A stretch of 64,000 bases of DNA from Aristolochia californica (lineage: Eukaryota > Streptophyta > Magnoliopsida > Piperales > Aristolochiaceae): NCBI GenBank assembly GCA_029961685.1, contig JARWKL010000012.1, positions 12,679,955 through 12,743,954 on the forward strand. The letters are read 5' to 3'. Each line of letters starts with the position of its first letter. Positions within the stretch are counted from its first letter, which is position 1. The notes under the pieces were generated by a model that did not search any database, was not told the DNA's origin, and was given only the letters and a program-made list of their open reading frames with translations. The translations under genes were made by a program, and so were the position numbers. Positions 58,820-64,000 of this stretch are shown here, piece after piece.

Positions 58820-61800
58820 TGACTCCCAATCCGTAAGTCATTTCTTACAATAATATAGCCCGTTATGAATGAAAAATCACTTTACAATCATGTATGATTG
58901 TTAGGTCAGCTTTTTGCAAACGGGCAAAATAATGGCTTGTTCGACTCAGGTAAATATCCCACCGCACGTTCACTTCTGAATTTAATGAGAGTTTGTAATT
59001 CTCATCAAAAGCTTTGGATCCATAGGTCATTCGCATCTTTAACATGTTTCAAGCATGCATATCCATTTTTAAAACACGTGTAGAAGAAATTTCTTCCTTG
59101 TAAAATTCCAAGCTATTAGGGTTAAACTAGTGGAATTACCCAATCTTGGATAAGTAAATTTTGTGTTAATTTGTGGTGAGTGAATAAATTTTCATTACTT
59201 ATACTTGTTACTGTTTTAATTTTTTTCCGTACATAAACTCTAAAATTTTGATTTTGTTGTGATCTATTTACCTTTTTTTGTTTACGGCATGAAGGGAGAA
59301 CGAAAACTCAAAGTTTTGATTTAAGAAAAAAGTGTACATCTAAAATGGAGATGCACGAAGCATAAATGTAGAGAGATATAATTCCAAAGAGTGTCTGTGA
59401 TTTTTAGGGATTGTAAGCACTTTTCAGTTTTTAGTTCTCAGGTTTTGCATTCGTCGGGAAAAGGGGGAGGCGGGGGACTTTTAATTCAGTGTTGACTCCC
59501 AATCCGTAAGCCATTTCTTACAATAATATAGCCCGTTAGGAATGAAAAATCACTTTACAATCATCTATGATTGTTTGGTCAGCTTTTTGCATACGGGCAA
59601 AAAAATGGGTTGTTTGACTCGGGTAAATATCCCGTCGCATGTTCACTTAAGAATTTAATGAGCGTTTGTTATTCTCATTAAAAGTTTTGGATCCATAGGT
59701 CATTTGCATCTTTAACATGTTTCAAGCATGCATATCCATTTTTAAAACACGTGTAGAAGAAATCTCTTTCCTGTAAAATTCCAAGCTATTAGGGTTGAAC
59801 TGGTGGAATTTCCCAATCTTGGATAACTAAATTTTGTGTTCATTTGTGGTGTGGGAATAAATTTTCATTACTTACATTTGTTTTTGTTTCAATTTTTTTC
59901 CATACATAAAATCTAAAATTTTCATTTTTTTGTGATCTATTTACCTTTTTTTGTTTACGGCATGAAGGGAAAACGAAAACTCATACTTTTGTTTTAAGAA
60001 AGAAGTGTCCATCTAAAATTGAGATCCACAATGCACAAATGTAGAGAGATATAATTCCAAAGAGTGTCTGTGATTGTTTAGGATTGTAAGCTCTTTTCAG
60101 TTTTTAGTTCTCAGGTTTTGCAATCGTCAGGAAAAGGGGGAGGCAGGGGAGTTTTAATATAGTGTTGACTCCCAATCCGTAAGTCATTTCTTACAAAAAT
60201 ATAGCCCGTTACTCAAGATAAATCACTTTACAATCATCGATGATTGTTAGGTGAGCTTTTTGCAAACGGACAAAATAATGGTTTGTTTGACTCGGGTAAA
60301 TATCCCGCCGCACGTTCACTTCAGAATTTAATTAGTGTTTTTTATTCTAATTAAAAGCTTTGGATCGATAGGTCATTTGCATCTTTAACATGTTTCAGGC
60401 ATGCATATCTATTTTTAAAACACATGTAAAAGAATTCTCTTTCTTGTAAAATTTCAAGCAATTAGGGTTGAACTAGTAGAATTTCCCAAACTTGGATAAC
60501 AAAAAATTTGTGTTCAGTTGTGGTGTGTGAATAAATTTTCATTACTTACATTTGTTATTGTTTTAATTTTTTTCCATACATAACCTCTAAAATTTTCATT
60601 TTGTTGTGATATATTTACCTTTTTTTGTTTACGGCATGAAGGGAGAACGAAAACTCAAAGTTTTGATTTAATAAAAAAGTGTACATCTAAAATGGAGATG
60701 CACAATGCACAAATGTAGAGAGATATAATTCCAAAGATTGTCTGTGATTTTTAAGGATTGTGAGCTCTTTTTAGTTTTTAGTTCTCAGGTTTTACAATCG
60801 TCGAGAAAAGGGGGAGGCGGGGGATTTTTAATTGAGTGTTGACTCCCAATCCGTAAGTCATTTCTTACAATAATATAGCCCGTTACGAATGAAAAATCAC
60901 TTTACAATCATCTACGAATGTTAGGTTAACTTTTTGCAAACGGGCAGAATAAAGGCTTGTTTGACTCGGGAAAATATCCCGCCGCACGATCACTTCAGAA
61001 TTTAATGAGCGTTTGTAATTCTCATTAAAAGCTTTGGATCCATAGGTCATTTGCATCTTTAACATGTTTCAAGCATGCATATCCATTTTTAAAACACGTG
61101 TAGAAGAAATCTCTTCCTTGTAAAATTCCAAGCTATTCGGGTTGAACAAGTGGAATTTCCCAATGTTGGATAACTAAATTTTGTGTTCATTTGTGGTGTG
61201 TGAATAAATTTTCATTACTTACATTTGTTATTGTTTTAATTTTTTTTCCATACATGAACTCTAAAATTTTCATTTTGTTGTGATCTATTTACCTTTTTTT
61301 GTTTACGGGATGAAGGGAGAACGAAAACTCAAAGTTTTGATTTAAGAAAAAAGTGTACATCTAAAATGGAGATTCACAATGCAATCATGTAGAGAGACAT
61401 AATTCCAAAGAGTGTCTGTGATTTTTAAGGATTGTAAGCTCTTTTCAGTTTTTAGTTCTCAAGTTTTGCAATCGTCGGGAAAAGGGGGAGGCGGGGGATT
61501 TTTAATTGAGTGTTGACTCCAAATCCGTAAGTCATTTCTTACAATAATATAGCCCATTACGAATGAAAAATCACTTTACAATCATCTATGATTGTTAGGT
61601 CAGCATTTTGCAAACGGGCAAAATAATGGCTTGTTTGACTAGGGTAAATATCCCGCCGCACGATCACTTCAAAATTTAATGAGCGTTTGTAATTCTCATT
61701 AAAAGCTTTAGATCCATAGGTCATTTGCATCTTTAACAAGTTTCAAGCATGCATATCCATTTTTAAAACACGTGTAGAAGAGATCTCTTCCTTCTAAACG

Positions 61801-64000
61801 TCCAAGCTATTCGGGTTGAACAAGTGGAATTTCCCAATGTTGGATAACTACAATTTGTGTTCATTTTTAGAGTGTGAATAAATTTTCATTACTTACATTT
61901 TTTTTTGTTTTAATTTTTTTTCCATACATGAACTCTAAACTTTACATTTGGTGTGATCTATTTACCATTTTTTGTTTACGGCATGAAGGGAAAACGAAAA
62001 CTCAAAGTTTTGAGTTAAGAAAAAAGTGTACATCTAAAATGGAGATCCACAATGCACAAATTTAGAGAGATATAATTCCAAAGAGTGTCTGTGATTTTTT
62101 AGGATTGTAAGCTCATTTCAGTTTTTATATCTCAGGTTTTGCAATGGTCGAGAAAAGGGGGAGGTGGGGTGTTTTTAACTAAGTGTTGACTCCCAATCCA
62201 TAAGTCATTTTTTTTAAAAAATATAGCCCGTTACTCATGATAAATCACATTAAAATCATCTATGATTGTTAGGTAAGCTTTTTCCAAACGGGCAAAATAT
62301 TGGCAAGTTTGACTCTGGTAAATATCCCACCGCACGTTCATTGAGAATATAATGAGAGTTTGTTATTCTCTTTAAAAGCTTTGGATCCATAGGTCATTTG
62401 CATCATTAACATGTTTCAAGCATGCATATCCATTTTTAAAACACGTGTAGAAGACATCTCTATCTTGTAAAATTCCAGGCTATTAGGGTTGAACAAGTGG
62501 AATTTCCCAATCTTGGATAACTAAATTTGGTGTTCATTTGTGGTGTGTGAATAAATTTTCATTACTTACATTTGATATTGTTTTAATTTTTTTCCATACA
62601 TCAACTCTAAAATTTTAATTTTGTTGTGATCTATTTACCTTTTTTTGTTTACGGCATGAAGGGAGAACGAAAACTCAAAGTTTTGCTTTAAGAAAAAAGT
62701 GCACATCTAAAATGGAGATCCAGAATGCACAAATGTAGAGAGATATAATTCCAAAGAGTGTTCTTGATTTTTAAGGATTCTAAGCCCTTTTCAGTTTTTA
62801 ATTCTCAGGTTTTGCAATCGTCGAGAAAAGGGGGAGGCGGGGGATTTTTAATTCAGTGTTGACTCCCAATCCATAAGTCATTTCTTACAATAATATAGCC
62901 CGTTATGAATGAAAAATCACTTTACAATCATCTATGATTGTTAGGTCAGCATTTTGCAAACGGGCAAAAAATTGGCTTGTTTGACTCAGGTAAATATCCC
63001 GCCACACGATCACTTAAGAATTTAATGAGCGTTTGTAATTCTCATTAAACGCTTTGGATCCATAGGTCATTTGCATCTTTAACATGTTTCAAGCATGCAT
63101 ATCCATTTTTAAAACACGTGTAGAAGAAATCTCATCGTTGTAAAATTCCAAGCTATTCGGGTTGAACAAGTGGAATTTCCCAATGTTGGATAACTAAATT
63201 TTGTGTTCATTTGTGGTGTATGAATAAATTTTCATTACTTGCATCTGTTATTCTTTTAATTTTTTTCCATACATAACCTCTAAAATTTTCATTTTGTTGT
63301 GATCTATTTACCTTTTTTTGTTTACGGCATGAAGGGAGAACGAAAACTCTATGTTTTGATTTAATAAAAAAGTGAACATCTAAAATGGAGATGCACAATG
63401 CACAAATGTAGAGAGATATAATTCCAAAGAGTGTCTGTGATTTTTAAGGATTGTAAGCTCTTTTCAGTTTTTAGTTCTCAGGTTTTGCAATCGTCGGGAA
63501 AAGGGGGCGGCGGGGGATTTTTATTTGAGTGTTGAGTCCAAATCCGTAAGTCATTTCTTACAATAATATAGCCCGTTACGAATGAAAAATCACTTTACAA
63601 TTATCTATGATTGTTAGGTCAACTTTTTGCAAACGGGCAAAATAATGGCTTGTTTAACTCGGGTAAATATCCCGCCGCACGTTCACTTCAGAATTTAATG
63701 AGCGTTTGTAATACTCATTAAAAGCTTTGGATCCATAGGTCATTTGCACCTTTGACATGTTTCAAGCATGCATATCCATTTTTAAAACACGTGTAGAAGA
63801 AATCTCTTTCTTGTAAAATTCCAAGCTATTAGGGTTGAACAAGTAGAATTTCCCAATGTTGGATAACTAAATTTTGTGCTCATTTGTGGTGTGTAAATTT
63901 TCATTACTTACATTTGTTATTGTTTTAATTTTTTTCCATACATAAACTCTAAAATTTTCATTTTGTTGTGATCTATTTACCTTTTTTTGGTTACGACATG
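58820..64000. repeat. Ten-unit higher-order block, copy 2, lacking an internal B-C pair
   Basis: Junctions are at 59016, 59689, 60362 (GGATCG), 61036, 61710, 62383, 63056 and 63729, giving D D B D D A/B D D. It matches copy 1 at 6,729 bp offset up to ~62110 (copy 1 ~55380), then at 5,386 bp offset from ~62190 (copy 1 ~56805). Two units are therefore absent. The join contains ~70 bp of A-type leader (GGGGGAGGTGGGGTGTTTTT), not found at either edge in copy 1. The last unit runs off the window. Confidence 0.84.
62187..62859. repeat. Chimeric unit, B front and A end, second copy
   Basis: It is the counterpart of the 56.8-kb chimera at 5,386 bp offset. It shares the T-run/A-run change near 62207, TTTTTCCAAACGGGC, TTCATTGAGAAT and GAAGACATCTCTATCTTG. 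It differs in its leader, which is A-type here, and by GAATATAATGAGAG. Confidence 0.72.

Larger units (their letters stand above)
1..64000. repeat. Satellite DNA array, ~674-bp tandem unit, about 95 copies
   Basis: One AT-rich unit repeats head to tail across the entire window with no interruption by other DNA. Successive AAGCTTTGGATCC junctions lie at 352, 1026, 1700, 2375, 3049, 3724 and so on to 63729, mostly 673-675 bp apart. Landmarks within a unit, counted from TTGACTCCC, are: CAATCAT/ATGATTG dyad ~66, AAGCTTTGGATCC ~190, ACACGTGT ~254, TTAGGGTT ~297, long T-run ~395-410, AAAACT/AGTTTT ~485, TGTACA ~515, TGCACAA doublet ~535, G-rich tract ~640-660. All units face the same way. No gene was seen. 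Both ends run off the window, so the array is longer than 64 kb. Satellite identity is certain from periodicity; family name, host and chromosome location are unknown. Confidence 0.98.

Noticed and set aside
1..64000. CRISPR array
   Set aside because: The repeat unit is ~674 bp with no short direct repeats separated by unique spacers, and no cas-like gene is present.
1..64000. LTR retrotransposon or helitron remnants as the source of the unit
   Set aside because: I found no reverse transcriptase, integrase or other transposon-like frame, no primer-binding or polypurine site in order, and no target-site duplications. An ancient transposon origin of the unit cannot be excluded without a database search.
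1..64000. Identification of host species or named satellite family
   Set aside because: I do not recognise the unit with confidence. Base composition, telomere-like motif and array style are compatible with several eukaryotic lineages.

Overview
The whole 64-kb window is one uninterrupted tandem satellite array. A single AT-rich unit of about 674 bp repeats head to tail in one orientation from base 1 to base 64000. I tracked it by the near-invariant junction AAGCTTTGGATCC, which recurs at 94 positions from 352 to 63729. Two further units have lost that site to internal deletions, so there are about 95 units in all. Most neighbouring junctions are 673-675 bp apart, and nearly all exceptions trace to a visible small deletion or duplication. 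I see no protein-coding gene, tRNA, rRNA, transposon, CRISPR array or unique sequence. The many short open frames are the same satellite stretches read over and over.

Units fall into recognisable subtypes, judged mainly on the 200 bp before the GGATCC junction. A has TACGGATGATAAATC, GTAAGCTTTTTGTAAA and CTAGTTTGATTCTGG. B has TACTCATGATAAATC, CACTTCAGAATTTAATGAGT and ATTCTCATT. C has TACGAATGAAAAATC, CACTAGAGAATTTAATGAGC and ATTCTCTTT. D joins a C-like first part to a B-like second part. From 156 to about 41.03 kb the order is mostly A-B-C with one to four C units (a higher-order repeat), with occasional loss of A or B. From about 41.03 kb onward D units dominate. The last 12 kb (52.09-64.00 kb) is a ten-unit block (D D B D D B C A/B D D) followed by a second copy that lacks the internal B-C pair.

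This is the pattern expected from unequal crossing-over and gene conversion in eukaryotic constitutive heterochromatin (centromeric, pericentromeric or subtelomeric). The host is a eukaryote with large satellite blocks. A plant is plausible but cannot be shown from this sequence, and no chromosome position can be assigned. Each unit carries constant small landmarks: an AAGCTT-GGATCC pair, a CAATCAT/ATGATTG dyad, an ACACGTGT palindrome (G-box core CACGTG), TTAGGGTT (telomere-like), an AAAACT/AGTTTT inverted repeat, a TGCACAA doublet and a G-rich tract in otherwise AT-rich DNA. Their function is unknown. The interest of the window lies in array architecture and evolution rather than in genes.

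Unit coordinates below use the motif TTGACTCCC as base 1 of a unit, about 196 bp before GGATCC. They are good to a few bases, but the choice of phase is arbitrary.
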